Source: Taudactylus pleione
Lineage: Eukaryota; Chordata; Amphibia; Anura; Myobatrachidae
NCBI GenBank assembly: GCA_031769625.1
Contig: JAUIMM010000088.1
Location: forward strand, 7,393,501-7,457,500
Length of the DNA stretch: 64,000 bases
Direction of reading: 5' to 3'
The notes under the pieces are model-generated. The model saw only the letters and a program-made list of their open reading frames with translations. It was not told the DNA's origin and searched no databases. Position numbers and translations under genes: made by a program. The stretch's first letter is position 1. Each line of letters starts with the position of its first letter. Shown here piece after piece: positions 23,257 through 34,578 of this stretch.

Positions 23257-23689
23257 TCAGAGCTATGTAGGAGATGTCCACAGTGGCGTCACAAGGGGGG
23301 TGCGGGGGGTGCGGTCCGCACTGGGTGTCACCCTACAAGGGGGTGACACCAAAAGCCGCACGCTCCTGCCCGCACACCCCGCCGCTGCTTTAAATTAAAT
23401 TCATTAATTCCTGATCCCCTCTGCAGCCGCCGGCCACATAGTGAACCAGGTACCCAGTTCCAGGAAGGGGATCCGCCCACTGCCCGTCCACTTCCCCAGC
23501 CGCCGCCGCCCCTGCCGCCCTGCTTGAAAGTTCTTTTTGCTTTTAAAGAAAGCGCATGACGTCGAGGCGTCACACCGCCGCCGCAGCTGAAAAAGAGGAG
23601 CCCGCTGCCCGCCCGCCGCAAGGCTGAAAGAGAGGAGTCGTCAAGAAGGTAAGTGAAGTGAGAGGGCTGGGCTGGAGACAGAAGGGATG

Positions 23690-24870
23690 GGGGGGGCATG
23701 CAGGCTGGCTGGCGGGGGACACAAGGGGAGGCATGCTGTCTGGAGACAGAAGGGGGCAGGGGCAGGCTGCCAGGGGACAGACCTGGGCATGCTGTCTGGG
23801 GACACAGAATGGGGGGGCAGGCTGTCTGGGGGCACAGTAGGGGAGGCAGGTTGGCAGGGGACACAGAAGGGGGGCATGCTGCCTGGGCACACAGAAGGGG
23901 GGGGGCAGGCTGTCCGGGGACACACAATGGGGGGGGCATGCTGTCTGGAGACATTAGGGGGGGGGGCAGGCTGGCAGGGGACACAGAAGGGGAGGCATGC
24001 TGTCTGGAGACATAAGGGGGGGTCAGGCTGGCAGGGGACACAGAATGGGGGGGCATGCTGTCTGGAGACATAGGGGGGGCAGGCTGGCAGGGGACACAGA
24101 AGGGGAGGCATGCTGTCTGGAGACATAAGGGGGGGCAGGCTGGCAGGGGACACAGAAGGGAAGGTACGCTGGCAGGGGACACAGAAGGGAGGGTATGTTG
24201 TTTGGGGACACAGAATGGGGGGGCATGCTGTCTGGAGACATAAGGGGGGCAGGCTGGCAGGGGACACAGAAGGGAAGGTACGCTGGCAGGGGACACAGAA
24301 TGGGGGGGCATGCTGTCTGGAGACAGAAGGGGGGCAGGCTGGCAGGGGACAGAGAAGGTAAGGTAGGCTGGCAGGGGACACAGAAGGGAGCGCATGCTGT
24401 CTGGGGACACAGAATGGGGGGGCATGCTGCCTGGGCACACAGAAATGGGGGGGGCAGGCTGTCCGGGGACACAGAATGGGGGGGGCAGGCTGGCAGGGGA
24501 CACAGAAGGGGAGGCATGCTGTCTGGAGACAGAAGGGGGGGCAGGCTGGCAGGGGTACACAGAAGGGAAGGTAGGCTGGCAGGGGACACAGAAGGGAGCG
24601 CATGCTGTCTGGGGACACAGAATGGGGGGGCATGCTGTCCGGGGACATAGAATGGGGGGGTGCAGGCTGGCAGGGGACACAGAAGGGGATGCATGCTGTC
24701 TGGAGACAGAAGGGGGGGCAGGCTGGCAGGGCACACAGAAGGGAAGGTAGGCTGGCAGGAGACACAGAAGGGGGGCATGCTGTCTGGGGACACAGAAGGG
24801 GGGGCACTCTGTTTGGGGACATAGAATGGGGGCTGGCTGGCTGGATACAGAAGGGGGGCATGCTATCTGG
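23690..24870. repeat. minisatellite, about 57-bp unit, roughly 20 units
   Basis: The unit GCATGCTGTCTGGAGACA.AAGGGGGG / CAGGCTGGCAGGGGACACAGAAGGG repeats about every 57 bp (for example at 23994, 24051, 24108). The unit lacks stop codons in several frames on both strands. This creates ORFs of up to 468 codons with Pro/Cys-rich or Gly-rich translations that I do not regard as proteins. Confidence 0.92.
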
Positions 24871-24905
24871 GGAAACTGGTTTCATACCATATGATATGAA
24901 ATATA

Positions 24906-25413
24906 GGGCCTGATTCAGACCCACTCGCGAGCGGCTGTCCGCTCGCAAGTGGGTCGATGTTATGGACTGAGCATGCGCACGACGGAGGGAGCATGCGCCA
25001 GACGCGACGAGCGAAGGGAAGTCCTTCGCTTGTTGTGTCCGATCAAAGGGGGCGTGCTGTCAATGTTGATTGACAGCGTGCCTCCCTGACGGGGGCGTTC
25101 CCAAGGGAACGCCTCCAGTCAAAAGCCGGCCCACTGACATCACTAGTGATGTCAGTGGGAGTGATTTTGGCTCTGATAGAGCCAAAGTCACTCCGGAGCT
25201 TGCGGTTGAAAACCTCAACCGCAGGCTCCGGCTCGCAAATTCGATGGTCGCGATGGTCTCAACCATTGCGACCATCACAATGCACGCTCGTATAGCCTGT
25301 GGGTGGTGACCCACAGCTATACGAGCGTCCAGGAGGACGCTCCATGAAAATGGAGCCCGGCCCTCATTCAGAGCGTGCGCTCTGCTCAGAGCGTACGGCT
25401 CTGAATGAGGGCC
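24906..25413. mobile_element. hairpin-chain MITE (copy 4), TSD ATA
   Basis: GGGCCTGATTCAGACCCACTCGCGAGCGG ... CGGCTCTGAATGAGGGCC, flanked by ATA (24903-24905, 25414-25416). Internal hairpins include GACCCACTCGCGAGCGG/CCGCTCGCAAGTGGGTC, GGGGGCGTGCTGTCAATG/TTGACAGCGTGCC, CACTGACATCACTAGTGATGTCAGTG and GCTGTGGGTCACCACCCACAG. Confidence 0.85.
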
Positions 25414-26324
25414 ATAGATAGCACATTGTATTATATGTGATTGACTATAAGGGGATATAATGCATCACTCACTTTGGTGATGTTTACAGTATAATTTAAT
25501 TATCCTTCCTGATATATAGATAATTATTATGTGTTATAACATTACTGCGATTGCTCATTTATAATGATATAGTACAGTAATACTTTTTTTATAATATGTA
25601 ATTGTTTTGCTGCTATCATGTTGTTTAAGTTGTTTGATGTTATAATGACAGGTTGAAACCTGTGACTGATCAGGCGCAGCCGCTCCGTTTGAGTGGTCCC
25701 GGCTTCAATATACACGTGGTGAATGGTAGGTTTCTATTGTTATTGTATTGTTTTGTGTTTCTTAGCCTGATGACAGTGCCTGAAACGTTGCAAATGTAAT
25801 GCCAGAGTTGTGAACTATAGAGAACTGAAACGTTGGTGAACACTTTTTTGATATGATGGAATAAAAGAATTTTGATACCTATTTGATTGAAATTCAGATG
25901 AGTGCACCCCTACTTTCTAGGGAGGAGCACTGCAGTGTGAGTGCTGGACTGGTAAAGGGGGAAATAGTGCCGAGCTGCGCACCTTGGTCCTGATTTTATT
26001 TTTTTGGTGGGGGTGTCACCACGAGATATAGCACCAGGTGACACCAACCCTAGTGACGCCTCTGGATGTCCATCTCCCACTGTGTCACTCTTTCACTGTA
26101 ACAAGATGGCGCAGTGCATGTGCAGTACTGACCTTGGCAACCATCTTGGATCAGGGAAGGAAGGAAGCCTCCTCAGGCCTGTGCTATGTGCTGGGACTCC
26201 TGTAGAATGCCCTCCTTATGCCTTTTTGTGCGGGTTCATACACCGTCTCTTTCTTCCGACACAAGAAGTGTGTGTGTGTGTGTGCATGCCCTTGTCATGG
26301 GTTTTTTGCTTATGTTAGCCTAAC

Positions 26325-26560
26325 CTTGAATCAGTAAGGATCGCTAATGCAACTGTGTACGCAGATCGAGCGATTGTTAGCCATTGCGCATAAGCCACAC
26401 TACACATGCGATTACAGACGCACAGAGTGAGTTGTAGGCTGTTAGCGTTTGGTGATGGTGATGAGGGAGTGGTCATAAAAGCGCAGACGTACCTGTTGAT
26501 TTGAACGCCACTGCATGGGTGTGCATAGATTAGCCACTGCGATTGCCTACGCAGCTGGAG
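26325..26560. mobile_element. MITE family 1, reversed, left part (continues 28743-28900)
   Basis: TTGAATCAGTAAGGATCGCTAATGC through GCGATTGCCTACGCAGCTGG is the reverse complement of family 1. It is cut at 26560 by the hAT element and resumes at 28743 with CTGGGGTACTCACTGCGTGCAACGAG, which matches the inverse of 53255-53280. The two parts are collinear across the insert. Confidence 0.7.
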
Positions 26561-26812
26561 CAGAGCCGGATTTAGATCTCATGGGGCCCTAGGCAAGATA
26601 CCAGTATTGGGCCCCCCCTCCCTCAAACATTCCATAGCACTATATTTTAATTTCTGATTAATTTCCCTGTACAGCACCCTTAAGAAAAGGGCAGCTGCGG
26701 CCTTGAAACGTCGTCTATGTATGTATGTATGTATGTATATATGTAAATATGTATGTATGGGTTGGGTATGTGATGCTGGCACTCAGAATCCAGACGCCGG
26801 CATCCTGACAAG

Positions 26813-27407
26813 GGCCCTCATTCAGAGCCACTCGCTAGCGGCAGTACGCTCGTTCCGAGCGATGTTCGCACATCTGCGCATGCGTACGGTTTTTAGTACG
26901 CATGCGCAAACCAGTCAGTGCGGCTGAAAATCGTTTGTACGCAATATAGCGAGTGCCTGCTATTTTGAGTGACAAAATGAGGCGTATGTGGGTGGTAACA
27001 GGGGAAGGTGCTTGAAAACGGGGAGTGGAGATCAGAACGCAGGCGTGCTTAAAGGTCAAAACGGGCGTTTTATGGGTGTGCATAATTAATACAGCAGCGT
27101 CATTGACCACGTCACTTGTTTTTTTTTAACTCAGAACTGCTCGCAAAATAGCGGTTGAAAAAACCAACCCCAAGAATAGCGAGCAGTTCATATCCTGCTC
27201 GATGTACTCGATTAATCTAATAAATAGTGGACATGATGTATGGTGCGAGCGGCCAGCGGGCGTTTTTAACAAATAAACGAGCGTATGTTTTGCTCGCTCG
27301 TTCAGACTTAGAGGTGTGAACAGACTGCAATGTGCGAACGGATCATTTGCATAGCCACCCCTTGTTTTTGAACGAACGCAAATAGCGAACGGCTCTGAAT
27401 GAGGGCC
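26813..27407. mobile_element. MITE, 'GCCTGATTCAGAGCC' family 2, TSD AAG
   Basis: GGCCCTCATTCAGAGCCACTCGC ... GCGAACGGCTCTGAATGAGGGCC with AAG at 26810-26812 and 27408-27410. The interior matches 53729-54329 (GGTGGTAACAGGGGAAGGTGCTTGAAAACGGGG, GATTAATCTAATAAATA). It uses the same terminal sequence as the hairpin-chain family but has an unrelated interior. Confidence 0.83.
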
Positions 27408-27784
27408 AAGGTTAGGATACTGATACCTGCTGGTAAGTATCCTAACCCTACCCTGAACCTAACCCTCCCTCCCTGCAGCGTAAACCTAACCCTCCCAGCC
27501 TAACCCTAACCTTCCACCCCCAGCAGCTACCCCTTACCCCTCTCAGCACAGAACCCCCCTCCCCTCACAGCACAGACACTCTCTTTCCTCACATCACTGA
27601 CCCCTCTCATCACAGAACCCTCCTCCTCCCCTCACAGCACAGACCCCCTCTTTCCTCACATCCCTGACCCCTCTCAGCACAGAACCCTCCTCCTCCCCTC
27701 ACAGCACAGACCTGCTCTTTCACTGACCCCTCTCCAGTCTCAGCATAGACCCCCCTCCCCTCATGCAATTCCCCCTGTACTAGT

Positions 27785-28350
27785 GCCCCTTATGCAGCGC
27801 CCCTGTAGTAGTGCCCCTTATACAATGCCCCCAGTAGTAATGCCCCCTGCAGTTCCCCCAGTAGTAAGGGCCCCTGTAGTGCCCCCAGTTTGAATGCCCT
27901 TGTAGTGCCCCCAGTAGTAATGCTCCCTGCAGTGCCCCAGTTGTAATGCCCCTTGAAGTGCCCCCAGTAGTAAGGGCCCCTGTAGTGCCCCAGTAGTAAT
28001 GCCCTTGTAGTGCCCCCAGTAGTAATGCTCCCTGCGGTGCCCCAGTAGTAATGCCCCTTGAAGTGCCCCCAGTAGTAAGGGCCCCTGTAGTGCCCCCAGT
28101 TGTAGTGCTCCCAATAGTGCCCACAGTAGTAAGGCCCCTGTAGTGCCCCCAAAAGTAAGGCCCCTGTAGTGTCCACATTTGATGCCCCCAGCAGTAAGGC
28201 CGCTGTAGTGCCCCCATATGATGCTCCAAGTAGTAAGGCCCCTGTAATGCCCCCTCTAGTGCCCCCATATGATGCACCCAATAGTAAGCCCCCCCTGCGC
28301 ACACACATACACAAAGAAAAAAAACAATAATTACCTGAAACCCCACTCCA
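27785..28350. repeat. inverted copy of the GGGGGCACT minisatellite and leader
   Basis: GTGCCCCCAGTAGTAAGGGCCCCTGTA-type units, the reverse of the array at 21717-22072, end at GCGCACACACATACACAAAGAAAAAAAACAATAATTACCT. That is the inverse of the leader at 21660-21715. Confidence 0.85.
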
Positions 28351-28900
28351 GGGCCTGCTGCCGTCGGTCCCCGGTGCCCGCTCCTCGGAACTATGGGAGT
28401 AACGTCATGACGTCACTCCCATAGTGCACTGCGGGACCCGGAAGCCGGAGCTCAGGAGTGAGCTCTGTCCTCCGGCTGCCGCTAGCGCCTGGGGGAAGAG
28501 AGGAGAGAAGGAGCCGGGTGCCCGCTGGTAACACACTCTCAGCGGGCGCCCGGCAAATGGAGGGTGCAGGGGTTGTGATCACTGGGCCGGCGGGCCCCTT
28601 AAGCCGCCGGGCCCCCTGCACCCTTTGTAGTTACAACACTGCTCTTTCCAGGGCCGGATTGCGGGGGTCCGGCCACGTGCCCCTTGGGACCCGCCGAGCC
28701 CTAGGCATCTGCCTAGGATGCCTAGTGGTAAATCGGGCCCTGAGCTGGGGTACTCACTGCGTGCAACGAGACTTGCAGTTTCTGCGGCAGGTCAGGCCTG
28801 CTGTAAATGTACGTGACTGATACCGATGTTTATGCAGGTAAGCTACGTCAGACGCATGTGAGAAGGCAGCAAGGGCCATCTTTATGCCGGCTGTGCTTTG

Positions 28901-29800
28901 GCAGGCATTAGCATATTTTTGCTGCTTTTATGCAGATGTTTTTATTGGGAAACGTGGTAAACAAACAAAAAAACAAGCACAAAAAGTGACAATAAATACA
29001 AAAATAAAATCAGCATAAGCTGTCATCTGAACTGTGCTGCCTTTATCATGTAACTTGTTACCTATTTGGAGTCCTGTTCTCTATGCAAAATAATTATACA
29101 CTAGCTTTTATTGAATCACTATTGAAATTTAACTTTAGATTTTTAATAGACTGAATATTTTCCCTATAGTCCAATGCAATGTCTAGACATAAGTTAAATG
29201 TCATGATAAAGTATTGTATTGCATGCATAATTATATGTGTTTTACCTAGATACTTAATTTAACAAGTAGTAAGTAATGCTGGTAAATTGCGTTAGGGGTC
29301 ACGTACTGTCCTGTGATTTGATTCTCCAAATGCCCAGACTTTCAGGTAATACAGGAATAACTACAATGGGAAAGTCCTGGGGACATTTGAACATTCAATA
29401 ACATAAACCCATCTGCGGAGAGGATAAACCTGTGCCTATTATGCTATCAGGTAGGCAGCAATACCAGTTCTGATGTAACATCATATGTCACAAATGGTGT
29501 ATACAGACTGCCTTTTAGCATTTACACATTAGAGTTCATTAGAGTTTAAATATAAGTTACATTTCAAAAAAGTTAAATAAAGCTACCAATACTAAACTTG
29601 GCATGAGATATAATGATGCATATTCTAAATACAGTACATAAGGCTTCTTTGTGTGGGGATTATCCATTTGTTAAATGTAACATACTGTTGTAGGACATAA
29701 ATAGCCAATACAAATGACAGATCTTCACAGCTCCACACCTAGCGACACAGAAAGCTACAGTCTATTTACATACTATATACAAAGTATCTATATACCTAGC

Positions 29801-29802
<2 letters not shown>
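28901..29802. other. no gene recognised
   Basis: A/T-rich DNA, no credible ORF or repeat boundary seen. Confidence 0.4.
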
Positions 29803-29836
<34 letters not shown>

Positions 29837-30469
29837 TATATGCATATAGTATATATATTAGGGGTGTGCACAGGCCACTTTTCGTGTTTTGGTTTTGGAT
29901 CTGGATCTTTCTTCGTGTTTTGGATCTGGATTGGTTTTGCCAAAACCACCCTTCCGTGTTTTGGGTTCTGGGTTTTGTGTTTTGGATCTGTATTTTTTTT
30001 TTAAAAAGCATAAAAACAGCTAAAATCACAGAATGTGTGGGTTTTTCTGCTCCTATGCTATTATTAACCTCAATAACCTTAATTTCCACTCATTTCCAGT
30101 CTATTCTGAACACCTCACACCTCACAATAGCGTTTTTATGTCCAAAAGGTTGCACCGAGGTAGCTGGATGACTATGCTAAGCGACACGAGTGGGCGGCAC
30201 AAACACGTGGCCCATCTAGGAGTGACACTGCAGTGGCAGACAGGATGGCAGTTTGAAAAACTAGGCCCCAAACAGTACATACTGCAAAGAAAAAAAAGAG
30301 GTGCAAGATGGAATTGTCCTTGGGCCCTCCCACCCACCCTTATGTTGTATAAATAGGACATGCACACTTTAACAAACCAATCATTTCAGCGCCAGGGTCT
30401 GTCATATGACTGTGGCTGAAATGATTGGTTCGTTTGGGCCCCCACAAAACAAGCTGGCAATTAATCTGT

Positions 30470-30890
30470 CCCTGCACACACTGGCTCTACGGAGGCAAGA
30501 TGTCATCCTCATCCTCCTCATCCACCGATTCCTCACCCTCTTCAGTGTTGTGTACATCCTCATCCTCACAGAGTAGTAATTCGTCCCCGCTGGAATCCAC
30601 AACCACAGGTCCCTCTGTACGTTCAGGAGGCTGGTCTCCCTGGAAGAGTTGATAATTCATTTTATGAACATCATCTTCTCCACATTTTGTGGAAGCAACC
30701 TCCTACGCCTTTCGCTGACAAGGTTCCCGGCTGCACTAAACACTCTTTCGGAGTACACACTGGAGGGGGGGCAACTCAGGTAAAATAGAGCCAGTTTGTA
30801 CAGGGACCTCCAAATTGCTTCTTTTTCCTGCCAGTACAGGTACGGACTGTCTGACATGCCTACTTGGATGTTGTCACCGATGTAATCCTT
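30470..30890 (-). pseudogene. hAT transposase C-terminal dimerisation domain
   Basis: The minus-strand frame reads a typical hAT C-terminal domain: 'YWQEKEAIWRSLYKLAL', 'YLSCPPSSVYSERVFSAAG' and 'LVSERRRRLLPQNVEKMMFIK'. The S-E-R-x-F-S-x-A-G and N-V-E motifs are the hAT dimerisation signature (Dimer_Tnp_hAT). An acidic tail continues to about 30490. Upstream coding sequence is replaced by the tandem array, so only this last exon is preserved. The same exon, badly decayed, is present around 5640-6060. Confidence 0.85.
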
Positions 30891-31900
30891 TAACAGACAG
30901 ACGCACGCTTGTCGCTGCTGCTTTAAGGATGCAGGTGCGGCTACAGCCCACACATTTCACAAAGACAGAAAAAAAAAGAAGAATATTTTTATTGTTTGTG
31001 GAGCGCACTTTGAGGGTTACACCACCCTTTAACAGACAGACGCACGCTTGTCGCTGCTGCTTTAAGGATGCAGGTGCAGCTACAGCCCACACATTTCACA
31101 AAGACAGAAAAAAAATAAGAATTTTTTAATTGTTTGTGGAGCGCACTTTGAGGGTTACACCACCCTTTAACAGACAGACGCACGCTTGTCGCTGCTGCTT
31201 TAAGGATGCAGGTGCGGCTACAGCCCACACATTTCACAAAGACTGAAAAAAAAATAAGAATTTTTTAATTGTTTGTGAAGTGCACTTTGAGGGTTACACC
31301 ACCCTTTAACAGACAGACGCACGCTTGTCGCTGCTGCTTTGAGGACAGTATCATATGCAGTGACAGTAGACTTGTCAGAAATTGTTGGCACGTCCTTCAG
31401 TCCGGACCAGATGTCCAAACCGGCCCTTGACTTATGACACAGGCGCACGCTTGGCGCTGCTACTGTGTTGCTGCACGTGCGGCTACATCGCACTCAAGTC
31501 ACAAACACATAAAAAAAAATGTTTTTATTTTTTGGAGCACTTTGAGGGTTACACCACCCTTTAACAGACAGACGCACGCTTGTCGCTGCTGCTTTGAGGA
31601 TGCAAGTGCGGCTACAGCCCACACAATTCACAAAGACAGAAAAAAAAATAAGAATTTTTTAATTGTTTGTGGAGCGCACTTTGAGGGTTACACCACCCTT
31701 TAACAGACAGACGCACGCTTGTCGCTGCTGCTTTAAGGATGCAGGTGCGGCTACAGCCCACACATTTCACAAAGACAGAAAAAAAAAAAAGAATTTTTTT
31801 ATTGTTTGTGGAGCGCACTTTGAGGGTTACACCACCCTTTAACAGACAGACGCACGCTTGTCGCTGCTGCTTTGAGGATGCAGGTGGAATCTAGACGGGA
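30891..31900. repeat. 139-bp tandem array inside the hAT element
   Basis: Units begin TAACAGACAGACGCACGCTTG at 30891, 31030, 31168, 31307, 31562, 31701 and 31840, a period of 138-139 bp with one variant unit between 31307 and 31562. More diverged units with GGCGCACGCTTGGCGCTGCT follow at 32345 and 32520. Each unit holds an A-run and GTGGAGCGCACTTTGAGGGTTACACCACCC. Confidence 0.93.
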
Positions 31901-31950
31901 TTTGGAACCGGGGACACACTACCTCCATCAATTGTCTAAATCCCACTGCA

Positions 31951-32211
31951 CTAATGGCGGATACCGGACCCACGTCTAACACCAACATAGCAGTCAAGGC
32001 CTGTTATCCGTTTTGCTTCAGCATGACTGCTGTCGTACTTCATCCTCATCGCTAGGGACTGTTGGAGGGTCAATTGTTTAGTAAAAGTGGTGGTGTTCCT
32101 ACTTCCTCTCTGGGATGATGAACAACTCCCAGCAGCAGCAACAGCACTAGGAGGAAGTGGTTCTTGATCTTTCCCTATTTTATTTTTATCAGAGAAAGTT
32201 TGGTCCTCCAT
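31951..32211 (-). pseudogene. hAT transposase linker exon fragment
   Basis: Eighty-six codons open on the minus strand, beginning MEDQTFSDKNKIGKDQEP, rich in Ser/Thr/Gln, and containing 'QQSLAMRMKYDSSHAEAKRITG'. That resembles the region between the BED finger and the catalytic core of hAT transposases. It then runs into non-coding sequence. Assigned by position in the element and partial resemblance only. Confidence 0.5.
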
Positions 32212-33139
32212 TTATGTTATATTGATATATACGTGCGGCTAAAGCGCACACAAACACAGAAAATATTTTTTTATTTTTGCTGGAGAGTAGTGCACTTTGT
32301 GGGTTACACCACCCTTTAAGAAATGAGCCAGCCGGCTCTTTACTTATGGGACACAGGCGCACGCTTGGCGCTGCTCCTTTGTTGATGCACGTGCAGCCAC
32401 AGTGCACACAAGTCACAAACACAGAAAATATTTTTTTTTTTGGTTTGGACTGGAGTGTACTTTGGGGGTTACAGCACCCTTTAACGGTCAAGCCAGCCGG
32501 CCCTTTACTTATGACACAGGTGCACGCTTGGCACTACTTTGTTGATGCACGTGCGGCTACTGCGCACACAATTCACAAACACAGAAAAAATATTATTTTT
32601 TTAGCACTTGGGGGGAGCACCCCTGATGGACAGAGCACCCCCTGGACAACACTACAGCACCCCTTTAGGACTGGGACACTGCACAGGACTTTGGAGTGGA
32701 CACAGCCCCTATGGAGAACTGACTGCACAACACCGTCCAGCCAGCCCCTATGGACTTTGAAGTAGTGGACACAGCCCCTATTAACAACAGCAGCACAGCA
32801 CAACACAGCCAGCCCCTATGGACTTTGAAGTAGTGGACAACAGCAGCACAGCACAGCACAACACTACTCTGCACTACACTACACTACACTACACAGCCCA
32901 GCCAGCTCTAACTCCCACCATCCCTCTTCACTGTCCACAGCCGAGTGAGAAAATGGCGCCGACGCGGGTACCTTATATAGGATCCAAAACCCGCGAGACC
33001 CGGAAGGCGGGATGATGACGTTTTGCCTCGATTTCAGATCCGAGTCAGGCGGGAAAAGTCGAGCCTGACTCGGATCGGACTCGGATCGGGGGGGCTCGGA
33101 GGGGTTCGGATTTCAGAAATCCGAACCCGCTCACCCCTA

Positions 33140-33174
<35 letters not shown>

Positions 33175-33210
33175 GTATATACGTGTATATATTTATATAT
33201 AAATAAGTAA

Positions 33211-33243
<33 letters not shown>

Positions 33244-33250
33244 CTTATAT
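33140..33250. repeat. TA/CA microsatellite
   Basis: Long (TA)n tracts with a short CACACA core. A further (TA)n tract is at 33607-33655 and the left one at 29803-29858. Confidence 0.9.
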
Positions 33251-33605
33251 TTGCTTTCATTTTTTTTGATAGATGTTTTTGCACCAGACATAATTAGAAT
33301 GTGACATTACGGGTGGAGTAAGGAAAGATCTGACAAAGTGAGTGATGCCCTGGGGAATGTTAAGGCACTAATATGGAGTAAGAATGTGAAGCGTATGACT
33401 ACAGAATCTAACACCCTATTGTGTTTTTACACTAGTAGCTGAAGAAAAATTTGTATTGTTGAAATAATGTCAAAATAAAGAAGGATGTTCAAAAATGTGA
33501 AAGTACGTGGGAAATGTTTGAATTTAACCTCCCCATCTTACTTCGAATGCCCATGATGCATGTGTTTATTAGACCTACACCCAGTTATGCTCATTAATAT
33601 TTTAG

Positions 33606-33644
<39 letters not shown>

Positions 33645-34034
33645 ATATATATATATCCTTGGATATATACTGGGTGGGCGCTCAAGATTACTAATCCATA
33701 CAGTATTTAAGATATATATAAAATTGTACAGTTCATAGGCAAAGTTTGCAGAAGTGAAGCAGACAATCATTTTGAGGCTTTAGGTTCAAAGCTTACTTGA
33801 CCAAAATGTTCAATTTCTTTGTGAACCACTGTTCAATGTCCACCGAGTTGAGATGTCTTAGCAATGTCCCATAAAATATCTGAGCTTGACTGCATATTCT
33901 TTGGGGACTCTATAAATACACCCTCACACCAATAAAAACACCCAAAAAATAAGGCTAGTGGCCAACATTAATAGATTTATATGAATTTTATTAAAACAGA
34001 TAATTTAACAGAATAGACATATTTCTTACACAAT

Positions 34035-34575
34035 GGGGGTCATTCAGACCCACTCGCGAGCGGCAGTACGCTCGCAAGTGGGTCGATGTTCCCCACTACG
34101 CATGCGCACGATTGAGGGAGCTCCGTCGTGCGCATGCGCGAGACCCGACGAGCAAAGGACTTTCCTTCGCTCGGAGTGTCTCATCAAAGGGGGCGTGCTG
34201 TTGATGTTGATTGACAGCACGCCCCCTTTGGTGGGCGTGCCGGGGGCGTGCCTGCCAGACGGAGGCGTACCCAAGGGAACACCTACCGTCTGAAGCCGGC
34301 CCCACTGACATCATTAGTGATGTCAGTGGGAGTGATTTTGGCTCTGATAGAGCCAAAATCACTCCTGGGCTTGCGGTTGAGAAACCCAACCGCAGGCTTT
34401 TACTCGCATTTCCGATGGTCAAGACCATTGCGACCATCATTTTGCACGCTCGTATATGCTGTGGGTGGTGACCCACAGCTATATGAGCGTCCAGGAGGAC
34501 GCTCCATATTAATGGAGGTGGGCCCTGATTCAGAGCGAGCGCTCTGGTCAGAGCGTCCGGCTCTGAATCAGGGCC
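34035..34575. mobile_element. hairpin-chain MITE (copy 5, best preserved), TSD AAT
   Basis: GGGGGTCATTCAGACCCACTCGCGAGCGG ... GGCTCTGAATCAGGGCC with AAT at 34032-34034 and 34576-34578. At least nine hairpins follow one another with almost no spacer, for example the AAAGGGGGCGTGCTG / CAGCACGCCCCCTTT, CCACTGACATCATTAGTGATGTCAGTGG and GAGTGATTTTGGCTCTGATAGAGCCAAAATCACTC units. ORFs on both strands (up to 148 codons) derive from these. Confidence 0.87.
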
Positions 34576-34578
34576 AAT

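Larger units (their letters stand above)
23281..26064. mobile_element. hAT-type element, perfect 8-bp TSD GATGTCCA
   Basis: The direct repeat GATGTCCA (23273-23280 and 26065-26072) encloses ends CAGTGGCGTCACAAGG and CTAGTGACGCCTCTG. Contents are a GC-rich leader with GACGTCGAGGCGTCACACCGCCG, a GTAAGTGAAG splice-like junction at 23650, a 1.2-kb minisatellite, a nested hairpin-chain MITE, and a tail with CCTGATGACAGTGCCTGAAACGTTGC. No transposase, so non-autonomous. Confidence 0.82.
26561..28742. mobile_element. hAT-type element, 8-bp TSD AGCTGGRG
   Basis: CAGAGCCGGATTTAGATCT at the left and GGTAAATCGGGCCCTG at the right are inverted. Flanks AGCTGGAG (26553-26560) and AGCTGGGG (28743-28750) differ at one base. 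The next sequence inside both ends reads GGGCCCTAGGCA / CCTAGGCATCTGCCTAGG. Inside are a TATG microsatellite (26715-26760), a CCTAACCC-type element holding a further MITE, Pro-coding low-complexity DNA (27540-27780) and the inverted GGGGGCACT minisatellite. No transposase. Confidence 0.7.
29859..33139 (-). mobile_element. hAT transposon inserted in a TA microsatellite, partly deleted
   Basis: TAGGGGTGTGCACAGG at the left and the inverse of GCTCACCCCTA at the right are flanked by ATATATAT on both sides (29851-29858, 33140-33147). An 8-bp TSD cannot be proven inside a TA run. The minus strand carries two transposase fragments (30470-30890, 31951-32211) and a 139-bp tandem array. Catalytic RNase-H-fold exons are missing, so it is non-autonomous. 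It is the best copy of the family that also gave 4576-7096. Confidence 0.78.

Noticed and set aside
23328..24948. Overlapping ORFs of up to 468 codons on both strands
   Set aside because: They follow a 57-bp minisatellite unit that lacks stops; the translations are simple Pro/Cys or Gly/His repeats with no domain.
27780..28346. Minus-strand ORFs of 98-188 codons
   Set aside because: Inverted copy of the same minisatellite, not a gene.
30891..31900. CRISPR array
   Set aside because: Regular spacing, but the whole 139-bp unit repeats, with no unique spacers; the context is a eukaryotic transposon.
30874..32806. Repeated Cys-rich ORFs such as MWAVAAPASLKQQRQACVCL
   Set aside because: Product of the 139-bp tandem units; not conserved protein.
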